The notes under the pieces: model-generated
Told to the model about the DNA's origin: nothing
The model's input: the letters and a program-made list of their open reading frames with translations, nothing else
Database searches by the model: none
Made by a program: the position numbers and the translations under genes
DNA from: an uncultured Anaerolineales bacterium
GTDB taxonomy: Bacteria > Chloroflexota > Anaerolineae > Anaerolineales > Villigracilaceae
Assembly (NCBI GenBank): GCA_937928015.1
Contig: CALFXA010000204.1
Span: forward strand, 1-11,996
Length of the DNA stretch: 11,996 nucleotides
Direction of reading: 5' to 3'
Part shown: positions 5,194 to 11,996 of the stretch, piece by piece
Position numbering within the stretch: the first letter of the stretch is position 1
Layout: each line of letters begins with the position of its first letter

Positions 5194-5889
5194 TTACATA
5201 GTTTTCAGGCTTGGGTGCCAGGGGATTAGCTGCCCTTCTTCCAGTTCCTGCTTTTCCTCGTTCGGGCGCAGGATCCAGGCCGGGCCGCGCGTCAGGGTGA
5301 TTTTCTTCCCATCCATTCTGACACTGGCGCGGTCCGACAGCAGCACGATGGGATTGTCGTGGAAGAAGAAATAATCTGCCAGCCAGTCGTCCATTTCACT
5401 CTGTCCACGCGCATCTTCGGGATAATGCGGCTTGAAGTTGAACGGGAGGATATCCAGCCCGTCGAAATGAGGGGTCGCCACCGTATTCAAATCCCTGGAC
5501 GTGAGGATGTTCGGCCCGCACAGGATGGTCCCCGCGCTGAAAGCGACCACGGGCAGCCCCGCCTGGACCTTTTTCTTCAAGTAAGGCATCAACCCGCTGA
5601 TGTGTAACCGGTGATTGAGTAGGAAAGTATTGCCCCCGGGGATGCAGACCAGCGTCGAACGCCGAAGGATGGCCTCCATCTCGGGCAGGGTCATCAGTTC
5701 GGCGTTGATGGTCTCCACCTTTGCCAGGCCCTTGAAGAATTCTTTGGTTGATTCCTGCCAGCGCTCTGCGTATAGCACCGCCAGGGGCAGATAGGCAACT
5801 GTGGCGTCTGATTTCCCCTTTAGATGCAGGCGGCAGGCCTCCTTGATATCTTCTTCGTCGAATTTTGAGAATAGACTCAGGGTGGGCAT
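5194..5889 (-). CDS. Peptidase S51 (PepE/cyanophycinase-like) or class I GAT-like protein
   Basis: The protein has 231 residues, the usual size for the S51 family. The fold is a class I glutamine-amidotransferase-like alpha/beta domain with a serine nucleophile. CIPGGNTFLLN (82-92) matches the glycine-rich PGGN loop. The nucleophile elbow is VAFSAG, with Ser118. The downstream histidine is His155 in FKPHYPE, a 37-residue spacing that, from memory, equals that of Ser and His in E. coli PepE. Family members cleave dipeptides with N-terminal Asp or cyanophycin, and substrate here is unknown. The start ATG overlaps the tmk stop by one base (TGATG), and GAGGAG at 5896-5901 lies six bases upstream, so translation is probably coupled to tmk. 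Confidence 0.8.
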   Translation of the reverse strand: MPTLSLFSKFDEEDIKEACRLHLKGKSDATVAYLPLAVLYAERWQESTKEFFKGLAKVETINAELMTLPEMEAILRRSTLVCIPGGNTFLLNHRLHISGLMPYLKKKVQAGLPVVAFSAGTILCGPNILTSRDLNTVATPHFDGLDILPFNFKPHYPEDARGQSEMDDWLADYFFFHDNPIVLLSDRASVRMDGKKITLTRGPAWILRPNEEKQELEEGQLIPWHPSLKTM

Positions 5890-6506
5890 CAGGCTCTCCT
5901 CAAGGCAGATGTCAGCACAGCGCGAAGATCGGCCTGTACCTGCTCCCAGAGTTGGCCCGCATCGACAACCGACCAGCGCGCAGGCTCCAACTTGACCATC
6001 TCAAGATAGCCCGCGCGGACGCGGCGGTGGAAGTCCACGGTGTAGGCGTCGAGACGGTTCCACTCGTCCTGGCGGGTCTTGCGCTTGAGGCCCACCTCCA
6101 CGTCGAGGTCGAGCAGAATAGTCAGGTCTGGGACCAGGCCGCCGGTGGCGTAGCGAATCAGAGCGCGGACCTGCTCCAGGTCCTGCTGGTGGCCGTAGCC
6201 CTGATAGGCAATGGTCGAGTCGGCGTAGCGGTCGGAGAGCACGATCTCGCCTGCTGCCAGCCGCGGGCGGATGACCTGCTCCACGATCTGGGCGCGTGCC
6301 GCCTGGTAGAGCAGCGTCTCGGTGCGCGGATGCATCTCCTCGTTCTTGAGATCGTGGATCACTTCGCGAATCTGCTCGCCGATGGACGTGCCGCCCGGCT
6401 CGCGCGTGGGAAAAATGGTATAGCCCTTCTCGCGCAGAAACTCGACGAGGTGGGGGATGTGGGAGGTCTTGCCCGAGCCTTCGGGCCCTTCGAGGGTGAT
6501 GAACAT
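5889..6506 (-). CDS. tmk: Thymidylate kinase (dTMP kinase)
   Basis: This 205-residue enzyme phosphorylates dTMP to dTDP using ATP, an essential step in dTTP synthesis, in the cytoplasm. The P-loop is EGPEGSGKTS (6-15). The thymidylate-binding REPGGT is at 35-40. The DRYADSTIAYQG motif is at 92-103, and a basic LID segment KRKTRQDEWNR follows around 146-156. The length is normal. The start ATG at 6506 gives the canonical MFITLEGPEG beginning, although no strong Shine-Dalgarno sequence is visible. It is the first gene of a two-gene unit with the S51-like gene and is divergent from htrA. A TATAAT on the minus strand lies about 30 bases upstream. Confidence 0.97.
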   Translation of the reverse strand: MFITLEGPEGSGKTSHIPHLVEFLREKGYTIFPTREPGGTSIGEQIREVIHDLKNEEMHPRTETLLYQAARAQIVEQVIRPRLAAGEIVLSDRYADSTIAYQGYGHQQDLEQVRALIRYATGGLVPDLTILLDLDVEVGLKRKTRQDEWNRLDAYTVDFHRRVRAGYLEMVKLEPARWSVVDAGQLWEQVQADLRAVLTSALRRA

Positions 6507-6536
6507 GGGTACCGTCTTGTGATTCAGGATTTCCTA

Positions 6537-6542
6537 ATTATA
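6537..6542 (-). promoter_or_regulatory. -10 element for tmk
   Basis: A perfect TATAAT on the minus strand ends 30 bases before the tmk start. No matching -35 at 16-18 bp was found. The whole 6507-6642 divergent intergenic region is AT-rich and probably holds promoters for both tmk and htrA. Confidence 0.5.
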
Positions 6543-6602
6543 CGTTTATATTTTGCACACAATCGTGGGGATGCATTTAATTTTCCTGTAATTTTCCCGT
6601 CC

Positions 6603-6608
6603 TACAAT
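6603..6608 (+). promoter_or_regulatory. -10-like TACAAT for htrA
   Basis: TACAAT ends 34 bases before the htrA ATG. The -35 region (about 6580-6586) is only a T-rich tract, so this is a moderate call. Confidence 0.45.
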
Positions 6609-6620
6609 TTGCACTTGGAA

Positions 6621-6637
6621 CCTTGAAACTCAAGGAG
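6621..6637 (+). promoter_or_regulatory. Ribosome binding site of htrA inside a small hairpin
   Basis: AAGGAG (6632-6637) lies five bases before the ATG. CCTTGA (6621-6626) and TCAAGG (6630-6635) are exact reverse complements around AAC, so four bases of the Shine-Dalgarno sequence can be paired in the mRNA. Confidence 0.55.
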
Positions 6638-6642
6638 ACAAT

Positions 6643-7785
6643 ATGACAACCAAACGAATCCTTTACCTGTTTCTAGTCGCAGTGATTGCTGGTGTGTCCG
6701 CGCTTTCGGGCGCGGTGGCGGGCGGTGTGGCCGTGTACCGCCTGCTCGGAAATCAGCAGGCGGCTCCCTCCGCGGCGGTGGACGTGTCCACCGGTGGCGG
6801 ACCGGTCCAGACATTGACACTCAACTCCACCGACATCCAGACCAGCATCACCCAGTCGGCGCAGAAGGCTGGGCCCGCGGTGGTGACCGTCGTCGGGACC
6901 GTCCCCGGGCAGTCGACCTTCTTCGGCGTCAGCCCCGACCAGACCGTCAGCGGCAGCGGCTTCTTTATCTCCGACAAGGGCTATGTGCTGACGAATAATC
7001 ACGTGGTGGAAGGTACCAGCAAGGTGTCCATCGTCCTCGCGGATGGGACCCAGCAGGACGCCGTTGTGGTGGGTGCCGACCCCTACTCTGACATTGCCGT
7101 GCTGAAGACCAGCGGCGCGGTGCCTACTGTGGCCCTCCTCGGCAACTCGGACCTGCTCCAGCCGGGTGAGTCGGTCATCGCCATTGGGTCGCCGTTGGGC
7201 GACTTCAAGAACACCGTGACCGTGGGCGTGGTCAGCGCCACGGGCCGCAGCATCGACACGGGCCAGGGCTACCAGATCGAGGACCTGATCCAGACCGACG
7301 CGGCCATCAACCACGGCAACTCGGGCGGTCCGCTGGTGGATCTGGCGGGCGAGGTGATCGGCATCAACACCATGATCGTCCGCAATACCGGCAGCGGCGA
7401 CGTGGCCGAGGGCCTGGGCTTTGCCATCCCGATCAACACGGCGCGCGCCGTGGCCGAGCAGATCATCCAGAAGGGCTATTTCGCCCGCCCGTATATCGGA
7501 ATCCGTTTCCAGCCGATCAACCCCGACATTGCTGCGCGTTACAACCTGGCGGCCCAGTGGGGCGTGTACGTCACCCAGGTGGTGAGCGGCAGCCCCGCTG
7601 ACAAGGCTGGTCTCAAGGAAGGCGACATCATCATCAAACTGGATGATACAGCCCTCGACGAGACCCACTCTTACATCAACACCCTGTTCACCTACAAGGC
7701 AGGCGACCCGGTCAACTTGAGCGTGATGCGGGACGGAAAACTCATCCAGGTGCCGATCACGCTGGGCGAGCAAAGCCATAATTAA
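6643..7785 (+). CDS. HtrA/DegP-type S1C serine protease with PDZ domain
   Basis: The 380-residue protein is a membrane-anchored protease for damaged envelope proteins. A single N-terminal hydrophobic segment (about 5-30) serves as signal anchor, followed by a flexible region. The trypsin-like domain (about 65-275) holds the triad His120 (TNNHVV), Asp150 (SDIAVLK) and Ser227 (GNSGGPL). One PDZ domain covers about 283-375, with YIGIRF at its start and the SPADKAGLKEGDIIIKLD core. One PDZ and the membrane anchor match DegS and Gram-positive HtrA more than periplasmic DegP. The residue before GNSGG is His (AINHGNSGG), where Pro is more usual in the family. The start is supported by AAGGAG. It stands alone between the divergent tmk and a terminator shared with the convergent downstream gene. 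Confidence 0.96.
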   Translation: MTTKRILYLFLVAVIAGVSALSGAVAGGVAVYRLLGNQQAAPSAAVDVSTGGGPVQTLTLNSTDIQTSITQSAQKAGPAVVTVVGTVPGQSTFFGVSPDQTVSGSGFFISDKGYVLTNNHVVEGTSKVSIVLADGTQQDAVVVGADPYSDIAVLKTSGAVPTVALLGNSDLLQPGESVIAIGSPLGDFKNTVTVGVVSATGRSIDTGQGYQIEDLIQTDAAINHGNSGGPLVDLAGEVIGINTMIVRNTGSGDVAEGLGFAIPINTARAVAEQIIQKGYFARPYIGIRFQPINPDIAARYNLAAQWGVYVTQVVSGSPADKAGLKEGDIIIKLDDTALDETHSYINTLFTYKAGDPVNLSVMRDGKLIQVPITLGEQSHN

Positions 7786-7802
7786 CCGAAGTACTCCAAA
7801 AC

Positions 7803-7838
7803 AAAAAGGACAGGCTGAGAACCTGTCCTTTTTCTTGT
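7803..7838. terminator. Bidirectional terminator between htrA and the R3H ATPase gene
   Basis: A perfect 12-bp stem (7803-7814 with 7822-7833) has AAAAA at the left base and TTTTT at the right. It gives a T-run in both directions and serves two convergent genes. Confidence 0.9.
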
Positions 7839-7848
7839 TGTCCACGGT

Positions 7849-9453
7849 CTATTCGCGGAAGATGCGCACGTGCCGCCGCGGCTCCTTGCCGTACGAGTGG
7901 CTGACCAATTCGGCGCCGCGGGCCATTTCGTGCTGCAGGCGGCGTACCAGCGAGGGACCCGGGGGCAGGTCCACCCAGCGCTCGCCGTTGAGCACGGCTG
8001 CGATGGCTTGCTGGGTCTGCTCGCGCACCAGGTCCAGCTCTCCGCTGGCGGGCGCGGCGTCGGTGCGCAGGCTGAACAGGTCGCCCAGGAATTGCTCCAC
8101 CTGGTTGACGGTGTTGGCGCGCAGAACGTAGATCGGCATGCCGCGCGACTCGGCGTCCACGATGGGCTGCTGGCGGTCGCGGTAATAGGCGCGCAGGGTG
8201 ACGAGCGCGTCGGCCTCGTCCGGCTCGCGTACGATTACGGCGGGCACGCCCAGCCGTTTGGCGGCTTGTTGCAGGCGGTTACGGGCCACGCCGTACGGGT
8301 ACACGCGGATCGTTCGCAGGCTAGGGCCAGCGGAGGCCATCGGCGGGGCGGCGTTGAACGGAGTCGGCTCGGGGCGATGGGGCTCCTCGAGAACGGGACC
8401 AGCCGTCCGTCCGCGGCGCGGGGATTTAGTCGCCTCGGCGCGAGCGGGGGCAGGTGCAGATTTCTCGATCACGACCTTGCCCGCCTCGTCGCGGGTGCGG
8501 ATCTCGGGCGGCAACGGGAAGCCGCGCAGCAGCGCGTCGACCGAGCCCATGATGTCGGTGTGGACAGCGAAACGTTCGCGGTGCTGGATTTCGATCAGCA
8601 CGTCGAAGGTGGGCGGCGCGCGGCGTTCCAGGACCGTTTTCTGGGTCCCGCGCCGACGGGCCTCTTCGTCTGAGAGTGTGACCGCTTCGATGCCGCCCAC
8701 CAAGTCACTGAGCGTGGGGTTGAGCAGCAGGTTATCGAGGGTTTGGCCGTGGGCCGTGCCGACCAGTTGCACACCGCGTTCGGCGATGGTGCGGGCGGCT
8801 AGGGCCTCTTGCTCACGGCCGATCTCGTCGATGACGATGACCTCGGGGTTGTGATTCTCGACCGCCTCGATCATGACCTCGTGCTGGAGCATCGGCTCGC
8901 GGACCTGCATGCGGCGGGCCTTGCCCACGGCGGGGTGCGGCACGTCGCCGTCGCCGCCGATCTCGTTGGAGGTGTCGACAATGACGACGCGTTTACTCTC
9001 GGCCAGGATGCGGGCCGCCTCGCGCAACAGGGTGGTCTTGCCCACGCCCGGTCGCCCGAGGATGAGCACCGACTTGCCCGATTCGATGATGTCCTGGATG
9101 ATGTCGACCGTGCCGTAGACGGCGCGGCCCACGCGCAGGGTCAGCCCCACTACTGAGCCGCGGCGGTTGCGGATGGCGGAGATGCGGTGCAGGGTACGCT
9201 CGATGCCTGCGCGGTTGTCGGTGTCGAAATCGCCGGTGCGTTCGTCCACGTAATCGATTTCAGCGCGGGTGATCTCGCTGTTGCTCAAGGTCACTTCGCG
9301 GTTGACGAAGCGCGCCGTGGGAACGCGTCCCAGGTCGAGAATGACTTCCAGCAGGTTATCGCTGTCGTCGGCCTTTTCGACGGCGTGACGGATGTTGACA
9401 GGAAGAACTTCCAGAAGCGCTTCCAGGTCGTCTGTGATTCTCATTTGACTCAT
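7849..9453 (-). CDS. SpoIIIAA-like AAA ATPase with C-terminal R3H nucleic-acid-binding domain
   Basis: Starting at the ATG at 9453 the protein has 534 residues. The N-terminal two thirds form a P-loop ATPase of the SpoIIIAA/Ycf45 secretion-ATPase-like family. Walker A is LGRPGVGKTT (132-141), Walker B is VIVIDEIG (205-212), and a sensor-type GTAHG lies at 232-236. A Pro/Ala-rich hinge (about 332-378) leads to a conserved C-terminal part. That part ends in an R3H domain (about 472-534) with the diagnostic Arg504-x3-His508. R3H binds single-stranded nucleic acid. The architecture is known from cyanobacteria and Chloroflexota, and its cellular role is not established. No strong Shine-Dalgarno sequence is seen. 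ATG 9444 is a possible alternative, and a TTG at 9507 would add unconserved residues. It is probably transcribed alone. Confidence 0.9.
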   Translation of the reverse strand: MSQMRITDDLEALLEVLPVNIRHAVEKADDSDNLLEVILDLGRVPTARFVNREVTLSNSEITRAEIDYVDERTGDFDTDNRAGIERTLHRISAIRNRRGSVVGLTLRVGRAVYGTVDIIQDIIESGKSVLILGRPGVGKTTLLREAARILAESKRVVIVDTSNEIGGDGDVPHPAVGKARRMQVREPMLQHEVMIEAVENHNPEVIVIDEIGREQEALAARTIAERGVQLVGTAHGQTLDNLLLNPTLSDLVGGIEAVTLSDEEARRRGTQKTVLERRAPPTFDVLIEIQHRERFAVHTDIMGSVDALLRGFPLPPEIRTRDEAGKVVIEKSAPAPARAEATKSPRRGRTAGPVLEEPHRPEPTPFNAAPPMASAGPSLRTIRVYPYGVARNRLQQAAKRLGVPAVIVREPDEADALVTLRAYYRDRQQPIVDAESRGMPIYVLRANTVNQVEQFLGDLFSLRTDAAPASGELDLVREQTQQAIAAVLNGERWVDLPPGPSLVRRLQHEMARGAELVSHSYGKEPRRHVRIFRE

Positions 9454-9475
9454 GATGTTTTTCGCTTGGGGAAAA

Positions 9476-9496
9476 GTGTTGTTTGCCAGACAACAC
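9476..9496 (-). promoter_or_regulatory. Inverted repeat in the leader of the R3H ATPase gene
   Basis: GTGTTGT (9476-9482) and ACAACAC (9490-9496) are exact reverse complements around a 7-base spacer. It begins 23 bases upstream of the start codon. It could be an operator or an mRNA hairpin; nothing in the window decides. Confidence 0.4.
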
Positions 9497-9611
9497 GGGA
9501 GAGGCAACTCATACTACTTGCGCCGCCGGTGGCTGCCCGTCCGTGCGGCTTACGAGGGGTTAGTGGCTGTTCACCATGTGTGCGTACCTGCCTATTCTTC
9601 AATCTACCCCA

Positions 9612-9617
9612 ATTATA
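9612..9617 (-). promoter_or_regulatory. -10-like TATAAT for the R3H ATPase gene
   Basis: A perfect TATAAT on the minus strand would give a leader of about 150 bases. The -35 region is poor. The 9454-9714 stretch otherwise holds only the inverted repeat and the GNAT terminator. Confidence 0.45.
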
Positions 9618-9621
9618 CATG

Positions 9622-9653
9622 AAAGAAAAAGTCCCGCCACAGGGACAGGACTT
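9622..9653 (-). terminator. Terminator of the GNAT-like gene
   Basis: On the minus strand AAGTCC (complement of 9648-9653) pairs with GGACTT (complement of 9629-9634), followed by TTTCTTTC. An alternative GTCCC/GGGAC pairing exists in the same segment. It lies about 60 bases after the GNAT-like stop. Confidence 0.65.
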
Positions 9654-9714
9654 GTCTGGAGGAATTTTCATGGACGATGATTTCTGATAAGAATTGTCAG
9701 AGGAAGAAAAAAGG

Positions 9715-10632
9715 CTATTTCTTGACGTCGGCGCGGCTGACGTGCGAGGGCTGGACACGCACGCCCGTGGGCTGGGTGGCTCGCACGCTCTGTTCGTCTT
9801 TGATGAGGCGCGCCAGATGCTTGACCATCACCGCCTGGCGCGGTCCCGCCGACGCGCCCAGGTCTTCGAGCACCGGCTCCAGCCAGGCCTGGTACGAACG
9901 CACGCACAAATAAACGGGACGGTTGCGCCGCCCGGGCAGGGTCCCGACCAGGTTCCCAAGTTTGACGCCCACCTCGGTCGCCTCGGGGTGGATCAGCGGC
10001 GAGAGCGCAATCCCGTTGATGCCCGCGTTCAGGTTGATGTAGCATTTGCCGCCTTCATTGCAGATGAAGCCCGCCGCATGTCTCGGCATCGGTTCGACGG
10101 GATGCAGCAAGGGCGGGACAATCTGCTGATAGAGACTCTGCACCGCTGCGATCTGCACCTCGCGAGTCCGCTCCCATCGACCCCTGGCCGGGTCGCCGTT
10201 CAACTGGCTGACGTCCCACATCCGCTGCCAGGCGTAGACTGAGAAGCCTGCCCGCCGCAGAGCGAGGAACGCATCGCTGGTCTCGTCTACTTCGGCGATG
10301 ACGTGGAACGCGCCCCAGGTCCCTGCCTCGGCGGAGAGATATTCAATCAGCGCGGGCAGATCGGGATGATCCAGGCGTGAGGCGGGAGCGATGTAAAGCA
10401 ACTTGGCAAAGGAGTCGCCGTTCGTGTGCAGAATCCCCCCCAGCGCGTTGATACCATCCCCGTCGGCCACGGCGGCGTAGATGTGACGCGCCGGGTTGAC
10501 GTAGGCCAGCAGTCCCGCCGCTCCCAGCGGATTGCCGCGAGTCAGCGTTCGCACTGCATCGAGGCCGATGGCTTCGTCGCGGAAACGGTACAGGTTGGGC
10601 AGGTCACGCAGGTCGAGCGGACGGATGGTCAT
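9715..10632 (-). CDS. GNAT-like acyltransferase, probably two tandem GNAT-fold halves
   Basis: The protein has 305 residues. The first half (1-145) starts with MTIRPLDLRDLPNLYRFRD, a typical GNAT opening. It includes an AAVADGDGINALGGIL core and ends in LALRRAGFSVYAWQRMW, the usual closing GNAT strand. The second half (about 150-290) is less clear. It contains the strand-like GGKCYINLNAG, a YLCVRSYQAWLEPVLEDLG segment and a MVKHLARL ending that resembles GNAT C-termini. No clear R-x-x-G-x-G/A acetyl-CoA loop is seen, so it may be divergent or inactive. Substrate is unknown. It lies 44 bases downstream of pdxT and may share its transcript. No Shine-Dalgarno sequence is obvious; the start is chosen by the GNAT opening. 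The final 20 residues are basic and look unstructured. Confidence 0.65.
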   Translation of the reverse strand: MTIRPLDLRDLPNLYRFRDEAIGLDAVRTLTRGNPLGAAGLLAYVNPARHIYAAVADGDGINALGGILHTNGDSFAKLLYIAPASRLDHPDLPALIEYLSAEAGTWGAFHVIAEVDETSDAFLALRRAGFSVYAWQRMWDVSQLNGDPARGRWERTREVQIAAVQSLYQQIVPPLLHPVEPMPRHAAGFICNEGGKCYINLNAGINGIALSPLIHPEATEVGVKLGNLVGTLPGRRNRPVYLCVRSYQAWLEPVLEDLGASAGPRQAVMVKHLARLIKDEQSVRATQPTGVRVQPSHVSRADVKK

Positions 10633-10676
10633 ATTTGTTGGGGCACGACATCAACGGGTACCGCGCCCCTATCAGA

Positions 10677-11255
10677 TCAATCAACCAGAGACAAGAAATA
10701 CTCGTGGAAACGCGTGTCGTTCGTCAGTTCGGGGTGGAAGGAGGTGGCCAGGAGATGGCCCTGTTGCGCCGCCACGATCCGCCCGTCAGGGACGGTGGAC
10801 AGCACTCGTGCATCCCCACCCACCGACTCGATGATCGGCGCGCGGATGAAGATGGCGTGATAGGGCGCGTCTGTGCCGGTGGCTTGCTTGAGCTCGGGGA
10901 TGTCGAGGTCGGCCTCGAAGGAATCCAGTTGACGGCCAAAGGCGTTGCGCTCCACCTTGATGTCCATCAGGCTGAGCAGGGGCTGGTCGCGGCTGACATC
11001 CTTCGAGAGGAAGATCGCGCCCGCACAGGTTCCCCAAATGGCATGACGCTGGCCGAAAGTCCGCAGCGGCTCCATCAAGTTGTAGGCCACCGCCAGTTTG
11101 CCGATGGTGGTCGATTCGCCGCCAGGGATGATCAGGCCGTCGAGTTGGTTGAGATGCTCGGGCAGGCGTACCTCAGCCGTCTCCACGCCGAGGCTTCGGA
11201 GCATGACGATATGTTCTGCAAAGTCGCCCTGCAGGGCGAGGACACCGATTTTCAT
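10677..11255 (-). CDS. pdxT: Pyridoxal 5'-phosphate synthase glutaminase subunit PdxT
   Basis: This 192-residue class I glutaminase releases ammonia from glutamine and passes it to PdxS for PLP synthesis in the deoxyxylulose-phosphate-independent pathway. The start MKIGVLALQGDFAEH is canonical. The PGGES loop is at 44-48. The nucleophile is Cys77 in WGTCAG, and His174 with Glu176 in SFHPELT complete the triad. The ERNAFGRQLDSFE segment (102-114) is also typical of the family. A longer frame extends to 11318, but the added residues are encoded by the intergenic inverted repeat and are not conserved. The ATG at 11255 also gives the normal family length. It follows pdxS by 70 bases and is probably co-transcribed. 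Confidence 0.97.
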   Translation of the reverse strand: MKIGVLALQGDFAEHIVMLRSLGVETAEVRLPEHLNQLDGLIIPGGESTTIGKLAVAYNLMEPLRTFGQRHAIWGTCAGAIFLSKDVSRDQPLLSLMDIKVERNAFGRQLDSFEADLDIPELKQATGTDAPYHAIFIRAPIIESVGGDARVLSTVPDGRIVAAQQGHLLATSFHPELTNDTRFHEYFLSLVD

Positions 11256-11273
11256 ATTTTCGGACCCTGGATG

Positions 11274-11318
11274 GTGGACGATGGACAGGCCGCGAACGGT
11301 CGATGGTCCATCGTCCAC
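11274..11318. repeat. 13-bp inverted repeat in the pdxS-pdxT gap
   Basis: GTGGACGATGGAC (11274-11286) and GTCCATCGTCCAC (11306-11318) are exact reverse complements around a 19-base spacer. It lacks a T-run, so it is not a standard terminator. It resembles short dispersed intergenic palindromes, but with one copy in the window that is inference. Confidence 0.6.
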
Positions 11319-11325
11319 GGTCAGA

Positions 11326-11996
11326 TTACCAGCCGCGTCCCGCGATCTTTTCGCCTTCAGGCATCTGCGAGACGTTGCGCCCGACCATCGGCTCGCCCAG
11401 GTTCTTGCTGACCTCGGCCAGGATGGTGGCGTCCTGATAGTGGGTCACCGCCTTGACGATGGCCGCGGCGCGCTTGGCGGGGTCGCCGCTCTTGAAGATG
11501 CCCGAGCCGACGAATACGCCGTCCACGCCGAGCTGCATCATCAAGGCCGCGTCCGCGGGGGTGGCCACGCCGCCCGCCGCAAAGTTGACCACGGGCATGC
11601 GGCCGAGTTCCTTCGTCTCTTTGACAAGCTCGTACGGCGCGCCGAGTTCCTTGGCGTAGCTCATCAGTTCCTCGTCGGCCATGGTGGTCAGGCGGCGGAT
11701 GTCGCCCAGTACGGTGCGCGCATGGCGGACTGCTTCGACCACGTCACCGGTGCCCGCCTCACCCTTGGTGCGGATCATCGCGGCGCCTTCGCCCACGCGG
11801 CGTAATGCCTCGCCCAGGTTGCGGCAGCCACACACGAACGGGACCTTGAAGTTGTGCTTCAGGATGTGATTGGACTCGTCGGCCGGGGTCAACACCTCGG
11901 ACTCGTCGATGTAGTCGATACCGATGGCTTCGAGGATCTGCGCCTCGACGAAGTGGCCGATGCGGCACTTGGCCATGACGGGGATGGTGACCGCGT
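11326..11996 (-). CDS. pdxS: Pyridoxal 5'-phosphate synthase lyase subunit PdxS (5' end beyond window)
   Basis: The frame is open to the window edge, so roughly 75 N-terminal residues are missing; 222 residues are visible. PdxS is a TIM-barrel enzyme that builds PLP from ribose 5-phosphate, glyceraldehyde 3-phosphate and ammonia delivered by PdxT, as a 12-subunit complex with 12 PdxT. Visible hallmarks are [16 protein letters not shown] with the lysine equivalent to Bacillus Lys81, and [25 protein letters not shown] and [17 protein letters not shown] follow, the latter carrying the Lys149 equivalent. [30 protein letters not shown] and the C-terminal AGRGW are also present. It is the upstream gene of the pdxS-pdxT pair on the minus strand. 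Confidence 0.98.
   Translation of the reverse strand, partial: AVTIPVMAKCRIGHFVEAQILEAIGIDYIDESEVLTPADESNHILKHNFKVPFVCGCRNLGEALRRVGEGAAMIRTKGEAGTGDVVEAVRHARTVLGDIRRLTTMADEELMSYAKELGAPYELVKETKELGRMPVVNFAAGGVATPADAALMMQLGVDGVFVGSGIFKSGDPAKRAAAIVKAVTHYQDATILAEVSKNLGEPMVGRNVSQMPEGEKIAGRGW

Noticed and set aside
6673..7845. A 390-residue open frame antisense to htrA
   Set aside because: It mirrors the high-GC codon pattern of htrA on the opposite strand, is rich in His/Arg/Asp/Val runs of no known family, and covers the shared terminator.
7870..9156. Several long frames antisense to the R3H ATPase gene
   Set aside because: The minus-strand frame contains clear Walker and R3H motifs; the antisense frames are GC-driven shadows.
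10640..10669. GGGGC/GCCCC hairpin between pdxT and the GNAT-like gene as a terminator
   Set aside because: The stem is short with a mismatch, the loop is long, and no T-run follows on the minus strand.
11256..11318. Longer N-terminus for PdxT
   Set aside because: The extra residues are encoded by the inverted repeat, and PdxT proteins start at MKIGVLALQG.
1..11996. tRNA, rRNA, insertion sequence, phage or defence genes
   Set aside because: No cloverleaf-like, rRNA, transposase, integrase, toxin-antitoxin or restriction motifs were recognised on either strand.

Overview
The window looks like chromosomal DNA of a GC-rich bacterium, most plausibly a Chloroflexota of the Anaerolineae type. This is an inference from the gene repertoire: a SpoVS-family protein without sporulation genes, a secreted multi-domain lamin-tail protein with Thr/Pro linkers, a SpoIIIAA-like ATPase fused to an R3H domain, an RRM protein with a Gly/Arg tail, and PdxS/PdxT vitamin B6 synthesis. 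There is no rRNA, tRNA, CRISPR, transposase or phage gene, and most of the coding content is ordinary housekeeping.

Layout. 1-384 (+) is the C-terminal part of a DsbA-like thioredoxin-fold protein. 461-1126 (+) is a deoxynucleoside kinase. 1127-1642 is a 516-base non-coding stretch packed with DnaA-box sequences. It ends in a DnaA-trio-like element and an AT-rich segment, and I interpret it as a replication origin (oriC). 1643-1903 (+) is spoVS, whose promoter lies inside the putative unwinding segment. 2047-4653 (+) is a secreted protein with four lamin-tail domains. A pair of hairpin terminators separates it from a convergent minus-strand group: the RRM protein (4742-5074), a PepE/S51-like protein (5194-5889) and thymidylate kinase (5889-6506). 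The last two overlap by one base. 6643-7785 (+) is a membrane-anchored HtrA-type protease, divergent from tmk. A shared bidirectional terminator follows, then minus-strand genes to the end of the window: the R3H/AAA ATPase (7849-9453), a GNAT-like protein (9715-10632), pdxT (10677-11255) and pdxS (11326 to the edge, N-terminus missing).

How the parts relate. The deoxynucleoside kinase and Tmk feed dNTP supply. PdxS and PdxT are the two halves of PLP synthase and are adjacent as expected. HtrA and the DsbA-like protein serve envelope protein quality, and the lamin-tail protein is probably exported to the cell surface.

The most noteworthy feature is the candidate oriC. It has four perfect TGTGGATAA boxes, three one-mismatch boxes and further weak ones, with 20-21 bp phasing. 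It also has a box/GC/trio arrangement resembling the basal unwinding system of Bacillus subtilis. It lies directly upstream of spoVS, and neither dnaA nor dnaN is in the window. Secondary points of interest are the abrupt codon-usage mosaic inside the lamin-tail gene, an EF-hand-like loop in its fourth domain, a hairpin over the htrA ribosome binding site, and a 13-bp inverted repeat between pdxS and pdxT.
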